Made by a program: the position numbers and the translations under genes. A DNA stretch of 64,000 bases from Acidithiobacillus sp. GTDB lineage: Bacteria > Pseudomonadota > Gammaproteobacteria > Acidithiobacillales > Acidithiobacillaceae. Below are positions 43,043 through 54,506 of this stretch, piece by piece. Position 1 is the first letter of the stretch. Each line of letters begins with the position of its first letter. Under the pieces are notes generated by a model, which did not search any database, had not been told where the DNA came from, and was given only the letters and a program-made list of their open reading frames with translations. The stretch lies in assembly GCF_023256195.1 (NCBI RefSeq), contig NZ_JAGDWX010000023.1:134927-198926 (forward strand), in the 5' to 3' direction.

Positions 43043-45025
43043 TTAGCCCCTCCAGATCATGAAATAGCTCATGAACAGGACCAGGCCGATGATCATGGCA
43101 AAAGCGTAGTGGTAGATGTAACCGCTCTGCAGGCGACGCCAGGACAGGGCGGCGCGACCGATCTCCCGGGCCGAGCCGTTCACAAACCAGCCATCGATCA
43201 CCCGTTCATCTCCCTGGTGCCAGAAGCGCCGCCCGAACCAGAGCGCCAGAGGTACCAGGATACCGTTGTTGAAGGCGTCGAAACCGTATTTCTGACGCAG
43301 GATCCAGGAGAAGGGCGTCAGGATGCGGCTGAGACTCGCCGGTACACCGCCGCGCCAGGCATAGAAATAGGCCGCCAGGGCAATACCCAGCAGGGCCAGC
43401 CAGAAAGGCCAGGCCGTCAGACCCTCGAGCACGAAGGCCGAGGCGCCCTGCCAGTGCGCGGAGATCTCCGCCACGGTGTCCAGACTCGGCCGAATGGTCA
43501 AGGAGCTGTCGAGAAAGTGCCCGAGCCCCACCGGCCCGATGTAGGCCCAGCCGGCGTAGACCGCCGGCACACTGAGGGCGAGCAGGGGCAGGGTGATGAC
43601 CCAGGGCGATTCGTGCAGGTGTGCCCGGGTATGTTCGTCCATCCGCGGCGCACCGTGGAAGACCAGAAAGAACATGCGAAAAGTGTACAAGGCCGTAACC
43701 ACTACCCCCAGGATGAGGAAGACGTGGGCCCAGCCAGCGCCGGGGATCCGGGACAGACCCACGGCCTCGATGATGAGATCCTTGCTGAAGAAGCCGGAGA
43801 AGGGCGGTATACCCGCCAGTGCCAGGCTGCCGATCAGGAAAGTGAGGTAGGTGATGGGCATGTAGCGGCGCAGACCCCCCATCTTGCGGATATCCTGTTC
43901 GTTGGCCATGGCGTGGATGACCGAGCCTGCGGCCAGAAAGAGCAGTGCCTTGAAGAAGGCGTGGGTCATCAGATGAAAGATGGCCGCCGAGAAGGCCGAG
44001 GCCCCGAGTGCCGCCGTCATATAGCCCAACTGCGACAGAGTGGAGTAGGCGATGATGCGTTTGATGTCGTTCTGCACGAGACCGATAAGCCCCATGGACA
44101 GGGCGGTGATGGCGCCGATGAGAAGAATGACGGAGAGCGCCGTGGTGGACGCCTCATAGATGGGCGACATCCGCGCCACCATGAAGATACCGGCCGTCAC
44201 CATGGTGGCGGCGTGGATCAAGGCAGAGATGGGGGTTGGACCTTCCATGGATTCCGGCAGCCACACGTGCAGCGGCACCTGAGCCGACTTACCCATGGCG
44301 CCGATGAAGAGCAGAATGGCGATCCAGGTCAGTACCGACCAATGGTGGCCGGGAAGGATCTCCACCGTCTGGCCCACGAGACTGGGGACCGCGGCGAAGA
44401 CGGTGCGATAGTCGAGGCTGCCGCAATAGTGATAGACGGCGGCAATTCCCAGGAGAAAACCGAAGTCGCCCACACGGTTGACCAGAAAAGCCTTGAGCGC
44501 CGCCTGATTGGCGCTCTCGCGGTTGAACCAGAAACCGATGAGCAGATAGGAGACGAGTCCCACCGCTTCCCAACCGAAGAAGAGCTGCAGGAAGTTGTTG
44601 CTCATCACCAGCATCAACATGCTGAAGGTGAACAGGGCGATGTAGCTGAAAAAGCGCGCATAGCCTGGGTCGCCGTGCATGTAGCCGATGGTGTAGATGT
44701 GCACGCACAAAGACACGAAGGTCACCACCACCAGCATTAGCGCCGTAAGACTGTCGATATCAAAACCAATGGAAACGGGCAGATTCCCGAGCACACCCCA
44801 GGTATAGACATTGCCGTAAAAGCCGATGCCCTGAGTGCTCTGCCAAAGGACGTGCAGCGACAGGAAAAAAGACAAGGCGACGCCGAGAATGGGAAACCAG
44901 TGGGCCCGTTCCTGCAACTTCCAACCGAGAAGACCGGCGATCAAAGCGCCTGCGAGCGGGGCGAGCGGGATCAGAAGATAGACAAAGAGAGGGTTGAGCC
45001 CATGCAGCCATTGGAAAATCCACAT
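43043..45025 (-). CDS. nuoL: Complex I subunit NuoL, nuo-2
   Basis: 660 residues, about 16 helices with the lateral helix at the C-terminus. GWEAVGLVSYLLIGFW, MGKSAQVPLHVWLPESMEGP, SALIHAATMVTAGIFM, NDIKRIIAYSTLSQLGYM and FSGFFSKDLII mark a standard proton path. It is separated from nuoK by a single base. Confidence 0.96.
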   Translation of the reverse strand: MWIFQWLHGLNPLFVYLLIPLAPLAGALIAGLLGWKLQERAHWFPILGVALSFFLSLHVLWQSTQGIGFYGNVYTWGVLGNLPVSIGFDIDSLTALMLVVVTFVSLCVHIYTIGYMHGDPGYARFFSYIALFTFSMLMLVMSNNFLQLFFGWEAVGLVSYLLIGFWFNRESANQAALKAFLVNRVGDFGFLLGIAAVYHYCGSLDYRTVFAAVPSLVGQTVEILPGHHWSVLTWIAILLFIGAMGKSAQVPLHVWLPESMEGPTPISALIHAATMVTAGIFMVARMSPIYEASTTALSVILLIGAITALSMGLIGLVQNDIKRIIAYSTLSQLGYMTAALGASAFSAAIFHLMTHAFFKALLFLAAGSVIHAMANEQDIRKMGGLRRYMPITYLTFLIGSLALAGIPPFSGFFSKDLIIEAVGLSRIPGAGWAHVFLILGVVVTALYTFRMFFLVFHGAPRMDEHTRAHLHESPWVITLPLLALSVPAVYAGWAYIGPVGLGHFLDSSLTIRPSLDTVAEISAHWQGASAFVLEGLTAWPFWLALLGIALAAYFYAWRGGVPASLSRILTPFSWILRQKYGFDAFNNGILVPLALWFGRRFWHQGDERVIDGWFVNGSAREIGRAALSWRRLQSGYIYHYAFAMIIGLVLFMSYFMIWRG

Positions 45026-45026
45026 A

Positions 45027-45341
45027 CTAGCCCCGTAATTCGTCGATGTCGTCTACGTTGATGCTGTGACGCTTGCGGAAGTACACCACCAGGATAGCCA
45101 GACCGATGGCCGCCTCGGCCGCGGCTACCGTCAGGATGAAGAACACGAAGATCTGTCCTTCGAGATTGCCGAGATAGCGGGAAAAAGCCACGAAATTGAT
45201 ATTCACGGCGAGCAGCAGGATCTCGATGGCCATGAGCAGGATGATGACATTCTTGCGATTGAGAAAAATACCGACCACACCGATGGAAAAGAGCAGGGCG
45301 CCCAGTATCAGCCAGGCCGCAAGGGTGGGCTGGCCACTCAT
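45027..45341 (-). CDS. nuoK: Complex I subunit NuoK, nuo-2
   Basis: 104 residues, three helices, both buried glutamates present: Glu40 ([13 protein letters not shown]) and Glu76 ([13 protein letters not shown]). The end ...DIDELRG is typical. It overlaps the nuoJ 3' end by 4 bp. Confidence 0.96.
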   Translation of the reverse strand: MSGQPTLAAWLILGALLFSIGVVGIFLNRKNVIILLMAIEILLLAVNINFVAFSRYLGNLEGQIFVFFILTVAAAEAAIGLAILVVYFRKRHSINVDDIDELRG

Positions 45342-45934
45342 GGCCGCGGCCTCCGCAAGTCCACGAGGCGCAGTCGCTCGCTGACCTTCACCGCCAGCTG
45401 GCGACCGATATCCTGGGTCTTGCTCTGGGGCCGCCGCCGCAGAGTCAGGGCAATGGCGGCAATGATGGCGATGAGCAGGATCACGGCGGCGATCTCAAAG
45501 GGATACAGATAGTGCGTGTAGAGCAGTTCGCCCAGAGCCCGGGTGTTGTCCGCGTCGGCCGGCACGGCCCCGGGGGCGGGGATGTGCCCCAGGGGCGCGG
45601 TCCAGAACACGGCGGCGAGCTCCAGCACCCCCAGGATGGCCACCGCAAGCCCCAAGGGCAGGTAGTGCAGAAAGCCCTCCTGCAGGCGCGCGAGATTGAT
45701 GTCCAGCATCATCACCACGAACAGGAAAAGCACCATCACCGCGCCCACGTAGACGAGGATCAGGATCAGGCCGAGAAACTCCGCCCCCAGAAGCAGAAAC
45801 AGCGCCGCGGCGTTGAAGAAGGCCAGCACCAGATACAGGCTGGCGTAAACCGGATTGCGGGCGGTGATGACCAACAGCGCCGACAGCAGCAGAACGGCCG
45901 AAAACACATAGAAAAGCAGGGACGTTACCGACAT
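45338..45934 (-). CDS. nuoJ: Complex I subunit NuoJ, nuo-2
   Basis: 198 residues, five helices. The conserved TM3 block is [20 protein letters not shown], with the tyrosine-valine-glycine at the pi-bulge. A proline-rich periplasmic loop ([17 protein letters not shown]) and a basic tail account for the extra length over the nuo-1 copy. It starts 12 bp after nuoI. Confidence 0.95.
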   Translation of the reverse strand: MSVTSLLFYVFSAVLLLSALLVITARNPVYASLYLVLAFFNAAALFLLLGAEFLGLILILVYVGAVMVLFLFVVMMLDINLARLQEGFLHYLPLGLAVAILGVLELAAVFWTAPLGHIPAPGAVPADADNTRALGELLYTHYLYPFEIAAVILLIAIIAAIALTLRRRPQSKTQDIGRQLAVKVSERLRLVDLRRPRP

Positions 45935-45946
45935 CCGCCCACTCCC

Positions 45947-46438
45947 TCAGCGGTAGGGGCGGTCAGCCGCCCGATCTTCGGCCAGCTGCCGTTCCAGACG
46001 GTCGCCGTTGGCCAGCAGCCGATCCTTGTTGTAGAGGAGTTCCGAGCGTGTCTCGGCATGATAGTCCAGGACCCGGCTCTCGACGATGGAGTCCACGGGA
46101 CAGGATTCCTCGCACAGCCCGCAGAAGATGCACTTACTGAGGTCGATGTCGTAGACCGTGGTACGGCGGGTACCGTCGGCGCGTTCCTCGCCACGGATGG
46201 TGATGGCCAAGGCCGGACAGACCGCCTCACAGAGCTTGCAGGAGATGCAGCGCTCCTCGCCGTTCTCGTAGCGCCGCAGCGCGTGCAGCCCCCGAAACCG
46301 GGGTGATTGCGGCGTTCTCTCCTCGGGATACTGCACCGTGAACTTGCGGCCGAAGAAATAGCGCCCGGTCAGCTGCATGCCACGCAGGAGCTCGGTCAGG
46401 AAAAAGCTTTGGAACCACTGTTTGGGACGTATCTGCAT
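45947..46438 (-). CDS. nuoI: Complex I subunit NuoI, nuo-2
   Basis: 163 residues. N6a and N6b ligands in [12 protein letters not shown] and [12 protein letters not shown]. The N-terminus ([19 protein letters not shown]) and the stretch [19 protein letters not shown] are like the alpha- and beta-proteobacterial and mitochondrial TYKY type, unlike the nuo-1 copy. It lies 12 bp after nuoH. Confidence 0.96.
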   Translation of the reverse strand: MQIRPKQWFQSFFLTELLRGMQLTGRYFFGRKFTVQYPEERTPQSPRFRGLHALRRYENGEERCISCKLCEAVCPALAITIRGEERADGTRRTTVYDIDLSKCIFCGLCEESCPVDSIVESRVLDYHAETRSELLYNKDRLLANGDRLERQLAEDRAADRPYR

Positions 46439-46450
46439 GGTGGCTTCTCT

Positions 46451-47482
46451 CTAGCGCAAGAGGCTTCGTAACGGCGTTTCCAGGGCAATGCCGATGACCA
46501 CGATCCAGGCGATGGTCACCGGGATGAACACCTTCCATCCGAGCCGCATGATCTGATCGTAACGATACCGTGGAAAAGTGGCACGAATCCAGAGAAAGAC
46601 GTAGAGCAGGAAGGCGGTCTTCAGCAACAGCCAGACGATGCCCGGCACCCAGGTAAAGGGCGCAATGGCCAGTGGCGGGTACCAGCCGCCCAGAAACAGC
46701 ACCGAGGTCAGGATGGAGACGAAGATCATGTTGGCGTATTCGGCCAGGAAAAAGAGGGCAAAGCCCATGCCCGAATACTCGACGTGAAAACCGGCGACGA
46801 TCTCCGACTCACCCTCGGCGACATCGAAGGGGGCGCGATTGGTTTCGGCTACCCCCGAGATGAAATACACCAGGAAGAAGGGAAACAGGGGCAACCAGTA
46901 CCAGGACCAGAAGCCCCCCCCAGCCTGCGCCTCAACGATCTTGCTGAGATTCAGGCTCTGGGCCACCATCAGCACCCCCACCAGGGCGAAGCCCATGGCG
47001 ATTTCGTAGGCGACGAGCTGGGCTGCGGCCCGCATGGCGCCCAAGAAGGCATACTTGGAGTTGGACGCCCAGCCGGCGACGATGATTCCATAGACGCCAA
47101 GACCGGCAACCGCCAGTACATAGAGCAGCCCGGCATTCATGTTGGCGATGGCGACATCGGGACCGAAGGGTACCGCAGCCCAGACCAGCATGGCCGGCAC
47201 GAAAGCCAGCACCGGCGCCGTCAGAAAGAGGAAGCGGTTGGCATTGGTGGGGATCACCACTTCCTTGAAGAGCAACTTCAAGGCGTCGGCGATGGGCTGC
47301 AGCAGGCCGCGGAAGCCCACCCGATTGGGCCCGAGTCGAATCTGCATGTAACCGATAACCTTGCGTTCCGCCAGCGTCAGGTAGGCAACGGCAGCGAGCA
47401 GCGGAACCAGGACGAAAACGATCTTCAGCAGGGACCAGAGAGCCGGCCACCAGGGGGTCGAGGTGAGATGGGCAAAGACCAT
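46451..47482 (-). CDS. nuoH: Complex I subunit NuoH, nuo-2
   Basis: 343 residues, eight helices. [33 protein letters not shown] and the quinone-chamber loop [20 protein letters not shown] are standard. The ATG at 47482 has AAGGAG 5 nt upstream; residues before it in the frame are not conserved. It starts 10 bp after nuoG. Confidence 0.96.
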   Translation of the reverse strand: MVFAHLTSTPWWPALWSLLKIVFVLVPLLAAVAYLTLAERKVIGYMQIRLGPNRVGFRGLLQPIADALKLLFKEVVIPTNANRFLFLTAPVLAFVPAMLVWAAVPFGPDVAIANMNAGLLYVLAVAGLGVYGIIVAGWASNSKYAFLGAMRAAAQLVAYEIAMGFALVGVLMVAQSLNLSKIVEAQAGGGFWSWYWLPLFPFFLVYFISGVAETNRAPFDVAEGESEIVAGFHVEYSGMGFALFFLAEYANMIFVSILTSVLFLGGWYPPLAIAPFTWVPGIVWLLLKTAFLLYVFLWIRATFPRYRYDQIMRLGWKVFIPVTIAWIVVIGIALETPLRSLLR

Positions 47483-47492
47483 GAACGCTCCT

Positions 47493-49823
47493 TCAGATCG
47501 CCTGCCGGCTGGACGCACGACCCACGGTACAGGAGCTCTGCAGGCCGCCTAAGGCGACACTCTCGGCGGTACCCAGGGGGAGCCACAGGCAGCCTCGCGG
47601 CACACTGGCGTCGGCCTGTACCGGCAGGGTCACCACCGGTCGTCCCGCCCGGCGCAGTTCGATCACGCTCCCAAGCCCCCGTGCCTGGAGATCTTGCGGA
47701 TGCATGCGGCAGACGGCAGGACGTCGCAGCGGCGCGGCGCGCCGGACCAGGGGATCGGCGGTGTAGATGGTCCAGTCACCCAAGAGGCGCAGATGCCCTT
47801 CGGGCAGCGGCGCGGCCGCTTCCGGGGCCAGCTCTGGAAACGCGGCAAAGGCAGGCACGTCCAGAGGAAAATCTCCCAAAGCGCCTTGCCAGGCCGACTG
47901 CACCTCATCCAGATCGTTGAAGGCAAGGCCCGCAACTCCCAGATGATCCGCCAGCACACGCAGAACCTTCCAGCCGGGCCGCGCCTCACCGGCGGGCTTC
48001 ACCGCAGCGCGATAGCTCTGCAGGCGTCCCTCGTTGTTGATGAAGCTGCCGGCGCTCTCGGCCCAGCTGGCCAGGGGCAGGAAGACCTGGACCTGCTCCG
48101 GCAGGTTGCCGGTGAAATGTCCCAGGGCGAGCACGAACTCGGCTTCCTGCAAGGCCTGTTGTGCCGCTTCCACGGCCAGACTGTCGTACTCCGGCTCGAC
48201 ACCGTAGAGCACGAAAGCCTTGTGCGCTGTGGACCAGCTGGGTGTGCGCTGACCCGGTACGGTCTCGCCCCCCGGGCGGCGGTGAGGGACGCAACCCAGG
48301 AGCCAGGCACCGGCGGCGTTGCCGGCATTGGCCAGCCAGCCCAGTCGCGCCCCGGCCGCCGTGGCCACGCCCTGGATCGCCCGCAGCAGCTCGGCCGCTT
48401 GGGGATGCTGCAGGGCATCGTTGCCGATGAGCAGCAGGGGATCCTCTGTCTCGCGCAGGGCCGTGGCCAAGCGTGCCAGCGCCCCTTCCTCGGCCCGTGC
48501 CGTAGCGCCCTGCAGCAGTTCCTCCAGGCGCCGGTAGGTACCCAGGTCGTCCCCCGTTTCCGGACAGAGTCCCTGCACTGGAAAATTGAAGGGCCGTAGC
48601 ACCGTGTCGATGGCATAGATCGTGGCGCCAGCAAGGGCCGCCTTGCGCAGGCGATGGTTGGTCAGAGGCTGCTGTTCCCGGGGGAAGGCGTGGCAGAGGA
48701 GGATGGTGCGCTCCCGCTCCAGATCCTCCAGGCTCATGTTGAGGGCGGGATAGAGCGGCATGGCCGCGTCGGCGCGGAAATCCGTCTGCCGCAGGCGATG
48801 CTCGATATGAGTCACCCCCAAGGCCCGGAACAGGGCCTGAAAAAGAAAGAGCTCCTCATTGCTGCTCTCGGGAGAGATGAGGGCGGCAATGGCCTCGGGA
48901 CCGTGCTTACGGACGACGCTCTCGAGCCCCCCCGCCGCCGCTTGCAGGGCCTCGCCCCAGCTTGCGGCCTGCAGACGGCCGTTGACGCGCAGCAGCGGCG
49001 TGAGGCCCCGGTCCTCGGCGCTGAGGCCGGCGTAGGCAAAGCGACCCTTGTCGCAGATCCATTCTTCGTTGACGCTCTCGTTGGCGCGCGGCAGTACCCG
49101 CAGCACGTCCTTGCCAAGACTCTGCACATCGGTGTTGCAGCCCGTGGAACAGTGGGGGCAGAGGCTGGGAGTGTGCTTCAGTTCCCAGGAGCGCGCCTTG
49201 TAGCGAAAGGGTTTACTGGTCAGGGCACCGACGGGGCAGAGGTCGATCATGTTGCCCGACAGTTCCGAGGATACGGCCTTGGACACGTAGGTGCTGATGG
49301 CTTCCTTCTCACCGCGACCCACCACCCCCAGCTCCATGACGCCGGCAATTTCCTGGCCAAAGCGCACGCAGCGGGTGCACTGGATGCAGCGGGTCATTTC
49401 CGTGGCAATGAGCGGACCGATATCCTTGTCCGCCACCACCCGCTTCTCTTCCTGGTAGAAGCTGTGGGGATTGGCGTAGCCCATGGTGATGTCCTGCAGG
49501 GGGCACTCACCCCCCTGGTCGCAGACCGGGCAATCCAGCGGGTGATTGATGAGCAGGAACTCCAGGACACCCTGCTGCGCCGCCTTGGCCTTGGCCGAAC
49601 GGGTCTGGATCTTCATACCGTCGGCGCAAGGGGTGGCGCAGGCGGGCAGGGGCTTCCACTGCTTTTCCACATCCACCAGACACATGCGGCAATTGGCGGC
49701 GATGGACAGCTTGGGGTGGTAGCAGAAGACCGGGATGTAGATGCCCAGCTGCCGCGCCGCCTCGAGGATGGTGGTGCCGGCGGCGACGTCCAGCTCCCGG
49801 CCATCGATCTCGATGTGTGGCAT
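47493..49823 (-). CDS. nuoG: Complex I subunit NuoG, nuo-2
   Basis: 776 residues. N1b (CYHP, NCRMC, ACATPC), N5 ([14 protein letters not shown]), N4 ([15 protein letters not shown]) and the fourth-site motif CPHCSTGC with a later CDKG are present in the first 280 residues; the rest is the molybdopterin-oxidoreductase-like domain, less conserved. The ATG at 49823 shares a base with the nuoF stop. Confidence 0.96.
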   Translation of the reverse strand: MPHIEIDGRELDVAAGTTILEAARQLGIYIPVFCYHPKLSIAANCRMCLVDVEKQWKPLPACATPCADGMKIQTRSAKAKAAQQGVLEFLLINHPLDCPVCDQGGECPLQDITMGYANPHSFYQEEKRVVADKDIGPLIATEMTRCIQCTRCVRFGQEIAGVMELGVVGRGEKEAISTYVSKAVSSELSGNMIDLCPVGALTSKPFRYKARSWELKHTPSLCPHCSTGCNTDVQSLGKDVLRVLPRANESVNEEWICDKGRFAYAGLSAEDRGLTPLLRVNGRLQAASWGEALQAAAGGLESVVRKHGPEAIAALISPESSNEELFLFQALFRALGVTHIEHRLRQTDFRADAAMPLYPALNMSLEDLERERTILLCHAFPREQQPLTNHRLRKAALAGATIYAIDTVLRPFNFPVQGLCPETGDDLGTYRRLEELLQGATARAEEGALARLATALRETEDPLLLIGNDALQHPQAAELLRAIQGVATAAGARLGWLANAGNAAGAWLLGCVPHRRPGGETVPGQRTPSWSTAHKAFVLYGVEPEYDSLAVEAAQQALQEAEFVLALGHFTGNLPEQVQVFLPLASWAESAGSFINNEGRLQSYRAAVKPAGEARPGWKVLRVLADHLGVAGLAFNDLDEVQSAWQGALGDFPLDVPAFAAFPELAPEAAAPLPEGHLRLLGDWTIYTADPLVRRAAPLRRPAVCRMHPQDLQARGLGSVIELRRAGRPVVTLPVQADASVPRGCLWLPLGTAESVALGGLQSSCTVGRASSRQAI

Positions 49824-51109
49824 CAGGCAGCCCTCCGCTGTCCCACCAGACACTGCCCGTGCCGGATGTGGTGCTCGTACTCCTCACGGAACAGCTTGAT
49901 GGAGCTCACCACGGGCGCCACACCGCCATCGGCCAGGGCGCAGATGGTGCGACCCTCGATGCGTGAGCCGACATTGAGGAGCAATTCGATATCCTGGGCC
50001 CGACCTTGACCGTTCTCGATGCGGTGCATCACCCGCCAGAGCCAGCCCATGCCCTCGCGGCAGGGTGTGCACTGGCCACAGGACTCGTGCATGTAGAAGC
50101 GGGCAATACGCTCCACCACGCGGACGATGCAGACGCTGTCGTCGATGACGATCACCGAGCCAGCCCCCAGGGCCGAGCCGGCCTTGGCGATGGAGTCGTA
50201 GTCCATGGTGCAGTCCATCATGGTATCGCCGGCGAGCATGGCGGTGCTGGTGCCGCCAGGGATCACCGCCTTCAGACTCCGCCCTGGGCGCAGGCCGCCC
50301 GCCATCTCCAGCAGTTCCGGAAAGGGCGTGCCCATGGGCACCTCGTAATTGCCGGGACGCTGCACGTGACCCGTGACCGAGAAAATCTTGGTGCCGCCGT
50401 TGTTGGCTTTGCCGAGTTCCAGAAACCACTGGCCGCCGTGGACGATGATGTCCGGTACCGAGGCAAAGGTCTCGACATTGTTGATGGTGGTGGGGCGACC
50501 GTAGAGGCCATAGCTGGCCGGGAAGGGCGGCTTGAACCGGGGCTGGCCCTTCTTGCCTTCCAAGGCCTCCATCAGCGCCGTCTCCTCGCCGCAGATGTAG
50601 GCACCGGCGCCGCGATAGACGTAGAGATCGAAGGAAAAGTCCTGGCCCAGGATGCGCTCGCCCAGAAAGCCGGCGGCATAGGCCTCTTCCAGGGCCGCCT
50701 CGACCCGCCGGATGGGCTCGATGAACTCGCCGCGAATGAAGATGTAGCCGGCACGGGCACCCATGGCGTAGGCACCGATGATCATGCCCTCTATGAGTCG
50801 GTGCGGCTCATAGCGCATGATGTCGCGGTCCTTGCAGGTGCCGGGTTCTCCCTCGTCGGCATTGCAGAGCAGATACTTGGTGCCCGACACTCCCTTGGGC
50901 ATGAAACTCCATTTGAGACCCGTGGGGAAGCCTGCGCCGCCGCGTCCGCGCAGGGCCGAGGTCTTCATCTCGGCGATCACCTGCTCTGGGGTGACCTGTT
51001 CGCTGAAGATCTTGCGCAGTGCCTGATAGCCGCCCGTCGATTCGTAGACCGACAGGCGATGGGAATCCGGGATGCCGCGATTCTTGAGGGTAACGCCGTT
51101 AACGTACAT
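49823..51109 (-). CDS. nuoF: Complex I subunit NuoF, nuo-2
   Basis: 428 residues with a classical NADH site: [23 protein letters not shown] and [14 protein letters not shown], and the N3 ligands [12 protein letters not shown] plus ICALADGG. A small oddity is CKDR where FKDR is usual after EPGT. The ATG at 51109 follows the overlap with nuoE (11 bp). It contrasts point by point with the altered nuo-1 copy. Confidence 0.96.
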   Translation of the reverse strand: MYVNGVTLKNRGIPDSHRLSVYESTGGYQALRKIFSEQVTPEQVIAEMKTSALRGRGGAGFPTGLKWSFMPKGVSGTKYLLCNADEGEPGTCKDRDIMRYEPHRLIEGMIIGAYAMGARAGYIFIRGEFIEPIRRVEAALEEAYAAGFLGERILGQDFSFDLYVYRGAGAYICGEETALMEALEGKKGQPRFKPPFPASYGLYGRPTTINNVETFASVPDIIVHGGQWFLELGKANNGGTKIFSVTGHVQRPGNYEVPMGTPFPELLEMAGGLRPGRSLKAVIPGGTSTAMLAGDTMMDCTMDYDSIAKAGSALGAGSVIVIDDSVCIVRVVERIARFYMHESCGQCTPCREGMGWLWRVMHRIENGQGRAQDIELLLNVGSRIEGRTICALADGGVAPVVSSIKLFREEYEHHIRHGQCLVGQRRAA

Positions 51110-51590
51110 CGCTCGATCCTCCGCGCAGTTGCTCGATGAGGGCATCGATGCCCTCCGGGGTCAGACGTTCCAGGTATTGGTCGCCCAGATGCAGGACCGG
51201 GGCGTCCTTGCAGGCACCCAGGCACTCCACTTCCTGCAGGGTGAACAGTCCATCCGCCGTGGTTTCGCCGATGCCGATGCCCAGGCGCTTCTGCAGGTGC
51301 GCCAGGATATCGTCGGAACCGTTGAGAAAGCAGGAAACGCTGCCGCAGACGCAGAGCTTGTGCTTGCCCACGGGTTTCAGGTCGTACATCGTGTAGAAGG
51401 TGGCGACCTCGAAGGCCTGGATACTCGGGATCTCCAGAACCTGAGCCACTTCCTCGATGAGTTCCGTCGGCAGCCAGCCGTGTTCTTCCTGGGCGATACG
51501 CAGGGCCGCCAGGAGAGCAGAGCGGGCTTGATCGGCCGGATACTTGCGCCGTTCGGCAGCGATGGCAGCGAGAGCTTGATCGGAGAGCAT
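51099..51590 (-). CDS. nuoE: Complex I subunit NuoE, nuo-2
   Basis: 163 residues. N1a ligands Cys82 and Cys87 (CGSVSC) and Cys123 and Cys127 (CLGAC); the N-terminal helical part has [19 protein letters not shown] and VATFYTMYD, both family-typical. It starts 4 bp after nuoD ends; the frame upstream is a nuoD shadow. Confidence 0.95.
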   Translation of the reverse strand: MLSDQALAAIAAERRKYPADQARSALLAALRIAQEEHGWLPTELIEEVAQVLEIPSIQAFEVATFYTMYDLKPVGKHKLCVCGSVSCFLNGSDDILAHLQKRLGIGIGETTADGLFTLQEVECLGACKDAPVLHLGDQYLERLTPEGIDALIEQLRGGSSDVR

Positions 51591-51594
51591 GGCC

Positions 51595-52848
51595 TTACCT
51601 GTCGATTTCGCCGAAGACGATGTCCATGGTGGCGAGGATGGCCACCACGTCCGCAATCATGTGACCCCGGGCCATTTCGTCCATGGCCGCAAGGTGCGGG
51701 AAACCCGGTGCCCGGATTTTCATGCGATAGGGCTTGTTGGCCCCATCCGAGACCATATAAATGCCGAATTCGCCCTTGGGCGCCTCGACGGCGGCGTAAA
51801 CTTCGCCGGGTGGCACCGCCATGCCCTCGGTGAAAAGCTTGAAGTGATGGATCAGGGCCTCCATGCTGGTCTTCATGGTCTCGCGCGGTGGTGGCGCGAT
51901 CTTGTAGTCGTCGACGATGACGGGCCCGGGGTTGCGCCGCAGCCAATCCACGCACTGAGCGATGATGCGGTTGCTCTGGCGCATTTCGGCGACGCGCACG
52001 AGATAGCGATCGTAGCAGTCTCCTTCCTTGCCCACGGGGATGTCGAAGTCCAGATCGGCGTAGGCGGCGTAGGGTTCGCTGCGGCGCAGATCCCAAGCGA
52101 CCCCGCTAGCCCGCAGCATGGGACCGGTGAATCCCAGGGCGATGGCCCGCTCCGGACTGACCACGCCGATGCCGACGGTGCGCTGCTTCCAGATGCGGTT
52201 GTCCGTGAGCAGGGTCTCGTATTCGTCCACATAGCCCGGGAAGCGCCGCGTGAAATCCTCGATGAAATCCAACACGCTGCCCTGGCGGTTGGCATTGAGC
52301 TCCGCCAGGCGCCGGGCATCGCGATAGGGCGAGGGCTCATACTGGGGCATGCGCTCCGGCAGGTCACGATACACCCCGCCCGGACGGTAATAGGCGGCGT
52401 GCATGCGCGCCCCAGAGACCGCCTCATAGACGTCCATGAGGTCTTCCCGCTCACGGAAACAGTACAGGAACACACTCATCGCACCGACGTCCAAGGCGTA
52501 GGCCCCCAGCCACAGGAGGTGGTTGAGGATGCGCGTGATCTCGTCGAACATGGTGCGGATGTACTGGGCGCGGATGGGTATCTCCACCCCGAGGAGCTTC
52601 TCCACCGCGCGACAATAGGCGTGCTCGTTGCACATCATCGAGACGTAGTCGAGACGATCCATGTAGGGCAGGTTCTGCAGATAGGTCTTGTGCTCCGCCA
52701 GCTTTTCGGTGGCACGGTGGAGCAGACCGATGTGCGGGTCGGCCCGTTCGATGACCTCACCGTCCAGCTCCAGGACCAGACGCAGCACGCCGTGGGCCGA
52801 AGGATGCTGCGGCCCGAAATTCATGGTGAAGTTATTGATTTCCGGCAT
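51595..52848 (-). CDS. nuoD: Complex I subunit NuoD, nuo-2
   Basis: 417 residues, separate from NuoC. Quinone-site residues are in place: His in [13 protein letters not shown] and Tyr in [26 protein letters not shown] and the C-terminal DIVFGEIDR are standard. The ATG at 52848 lies 17 bp inside nuoC, so the two are coupled though not fused. Confidence 0.96.
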   Translation of the reverse strand: MPEINNFTMNFGPQHPSAHGVLRLVLELDGEVIERADPHIGLLHRATEKLAEHKTYLQNLPYMDRLDYVSMMCNEHAYCRAVEKLLGVEIPIRAQYIRTMFDEITRILNHLLWLGAYALDVGAMSVFLYCFREREDLMDVYEAVSGARMHAAYYRPGGVYRDLPERMPQYEPSPYRDARRLAELNANRQGSVLDFIEDFTRRFPGYVDEYETLLTDNRIWKQRTVGIGVVSPERAIALGFTGPMLRASGVAWDLRRSEPYAAYADLDFDIPVGKEGDCYDRYLVRVAEMRQSNRIIAQCVDWLRRNPGPVIVDDYKIAPPPRETMKTSMEALIHHFKLFTEGMAVPPGEVYAAVEAPKGEFGIYMVSDGANKPYRMKIRAPGFPHLAAMDEMARGHMIADVVAILATMDIVFGEIDR

Positions 52849-53440
52849 CGTAGCGCCCCTCCTCACCGATCCGCAGTATCCGCGGCACCACCACCCGCTC
52901 TTCCGTGCGGGTGGGCTCGTACACGACCCGACGCTGATCGGCGTCGTAGCGCATCTCCACCGTCCCCACCAGGGGAAAATCCTTGCGGAAAGGGTGTCCC
53001 ACAAAACCGTAATCCGTCAGAATCCGCCGCAGATCCGGATGACCATCGAAGAGGAAACCAAAGAGATCGAAGGCTTCGCGCTCGAACCAGTTGGCCGCTG
53101 GCCAGATCTCTACCGCCGAAGGCAGGATCGGCAGTTCCTCATCCAGATACACGCGCACACGCAGGCGACGGTGGTGATGGAGAGAGAGCAGGTGATAGAC
53201 CACGGCAAAACGCGGCCCAGTCCAGGCGCCTTCGCCGTACTCGGAGTAATCCACTCCGCAGAGGTCGATGAGCTGCTGAAAGTCGCAGCGCGGGTCATCG
53301 CGCAGAAAACGGAGACTCTCGAGCAGGCCGTCCCGCTCCAGCTCCACGGTCAGCTCACCACGATCCACCCGACTGTGGCGCAGTCGCTGCCCCAACTCCG
53401 CCAGAGGGATCTGGCTGGTATCGTCGATGCTTTCGCTCAT
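52832..53440 (-). CDS. nuoC: Complex I subunit NuoC, nuo-2
   Basis: 202 residues. The 30-kDa-subunit signature is intact: [38 protein letters not shown] and the E-x-R-Y-D stretch. N-terminal 20 residues are unconserved and start at the ATG 3 bp after nuoB. Confidence 0.95.
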   Translation of the reverse strand: MSESIDDTSQIPLAELGQRLRHSRVDRGELTVELERDGLLESLRFLRDDPRCDFQQLIDLCGVDYSEYGEGAWTGPRFAVVYHLLSLHHHRRLRVRVYLDEELPILPSAVEIWPAANWFEREAFDLFGFLFDGHPDLRRILTDYGFVGHPFRKDFPLVGTVEMRYDADQRRVVYEPTRTEERVVVPRILRIGEEGRYDAGNQ

Positions 53441-53443
53441 CGT

Positions 53444-53920
53444 TCACCTGGCAATGGTGTTGGTGCGACGGATCTTCTTCTGCAGCTGGATGAGCCCGAA
53501 GAGCAGGGCCTCTGCCGTGGGTGGACAGCCCGGCACGTAGACATCCACCGGCACGATGCGATCGCAACCGCGCACCACACTGTAGGAATAGTGGTAGTAG
53601 CCGCCGCCATTGGCACAGGACCCCATGGACACGACCCAGCGGGGTTCCGGCATCTGGTCATAGACCTTGCGCAGGGCTGGCGCCATCTTGTTGACGAGCG
53701 TGCCGGCGACGATCATCACATCCGACTGCCGGGGGCTCGGCCGAAAGATGATGCCGAAGCGATCCAGGTCATAGCGCGCCGCTCCCGCATGCATCATCTC
53801 TACCGCACAGCAGGCCAGGCCAAAGGTCATGGGCCACAGCGATCCGGTGCGACTCCAGTTGACTACGGTATCGATACTGGTGGTGACAAAGCCCTTCTCG
53901 AGAACGCCCTCTATTCCCAT
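53444..53920 (-). CDS. nuoB: Complex I subunit NuoB, nuo-2
   Basis: 158 residues. N2 ligands: [16 protein letters not shown] and PGCPPTAEA; the arginine-containing RYDLDRFG segment next to N2 is conserved. The ATG at 53920 overlaps the nuoA end by 10 bp; the longer frame before it is not NuoB. Confidence 0.96.
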   Translation of the reverse strand: MGIEGVLEKGFVTTSIDTVVNWSRTGSLWPMTFGLACCAVEMMHAGAARYDLDRFGIIFRPSPRQSDVMIVAGTLVNKMAPALRKVYDQMPEPRWVVSMGSCANGGGYYHYSYSVVRGCDRIVPVDVYVPGCPPTAEALLFGLIQLQKKIRRTNTIAR

Positions 53921-54267
53921 TCCAGCGCCCCCTTCTTCCACTCGTAAATGAAGCCCACTACGAGGATGGCCAGGAAGATCATCATCGCCACGAAGCCCGT
54001 CATGCCAATGGCATCGAAGACCACGGCCCAGGGAAAAAGAAAAGCGATTTCCAGATCGAACAGAATGAAAAGAATGGCGACCAGGTAATAGCGCACATCG
54101 AATTTGACGCGAGCGTCCTCGAAGGCCTCGAAGCCGCATTCGTAGGGAGAGAGTTTTTCACTGTCCGGCCGTTTGGGACCCAGGTTGGAGCCCAGCCACA
54201 GCGGTATGACGCCCACCAGCAGAGCGACCAGCAAGAAAATGAGTACGGGTAGATAGTGATCCAACAT
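53911..54267 (-). CDS. nuoA: Complex I subunit NuoA, nuo-2
   Basis: 118 residues, three helices, first gene of nuo-2. The loop [20 protein letters not shown] carries the cysteine that becomes exposed in the inactive enzyme of other species, and the second helix has [13 protein letters not shown]. The operon begins about 45 bp after a candidate promoter. Confidence 0.96.
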   Translation of the reverse strand: MLDHYLPVLIFLLVALLVGVIPLWLGSNLGPKRPDSEKLSPYECGFEAFEDARVKFDVRYYLVAILFILFDLEIAFLFPWAVVFDAIGMTGFVAMMIFLAILVVGFIYEWKKGALEWE

Positions 54268-54310
54268 CCGCTACACCCCTCCGCCGAATTCCGGACTTCA
54301 CCAGGAAGTC

Positions 54311-54338
54311 ATAAAATAATTTTTATCTGTATAATCAA
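54311..54338 (-). promoter_or_regulatory. Candidate nuo-2 promoter
   Basis: On the minus strand TTGATT (54338-54333) and TTTTAT (54316-54311) are 16 bp apart in an A+T-rich island between the tRNA-Leu terminator and nuoA. Confidence 0.5.
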
Positions 54339-54360
54339 CGCTGTGGAAAAGCCCAGAGAC

Positions 54361-54383
54361 AAAAAAACAGCCACTTGGGCTGT
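54361..54383 (-). terminator. Terminator of tRNA-Leu transcript
   Basis: On the minus strand ACAGCC-CAAGT-GGCTGT forms a six-pair stem directly followed by seven T. It begins 4 nt past the tRNA CCA end and separates the secG/tRNA transcript from nuo-2. Confidence 0.85.
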
Positions 54384-54386
54384 GTT

Positions 54387-54472
54387 TGGTGCCGAAGGCC
54401 GGACTCGAACCGGCATGGCTTGCGCCGCCGCCCCCTCAAGACGGTGTGTCTACCAGATTTCACCACTTCGGC
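54387..54472 (-). tRNA. tRNA-Leu (anticodon GAG)
   Basis: 86 nt with CCA. Acceptor GCCGAAG/CTTCGGC, class II long variable arm (CGGCGCAAGCCA region), anticodon arm CCGTC-TTGAGGG-GGCGG (anticodon GAG) and GGTTCGAGT T-arm. It lies behind secG, as in many proteobacteria. Confidence 0.96.
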
Positions 54473-54506
54473 TATGACACAAATGTCTCATGCTCCAAGA
54501 CCAAGG

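Noticed and set aside
42110-44740. 876-codon open frame on the plus strand across nuo-2 nuoM and nuoL
   Set aside because: It is antisense to two clear genes, rich in His, Gln, Glu, Gly and Asp as expected from reversed membrane-protein codons in G+C-rich DNA, and has no recognisable domain or ribosome site.
54330-54335. Perfect TATAAT on the plus strand before tRNA-Leu
   Set aside because: Nothing on the plus strand downstream would be transcribed in sense, there is no matching -35, and it lies in the A+T-rich part of the likely nuo-2 promoter.
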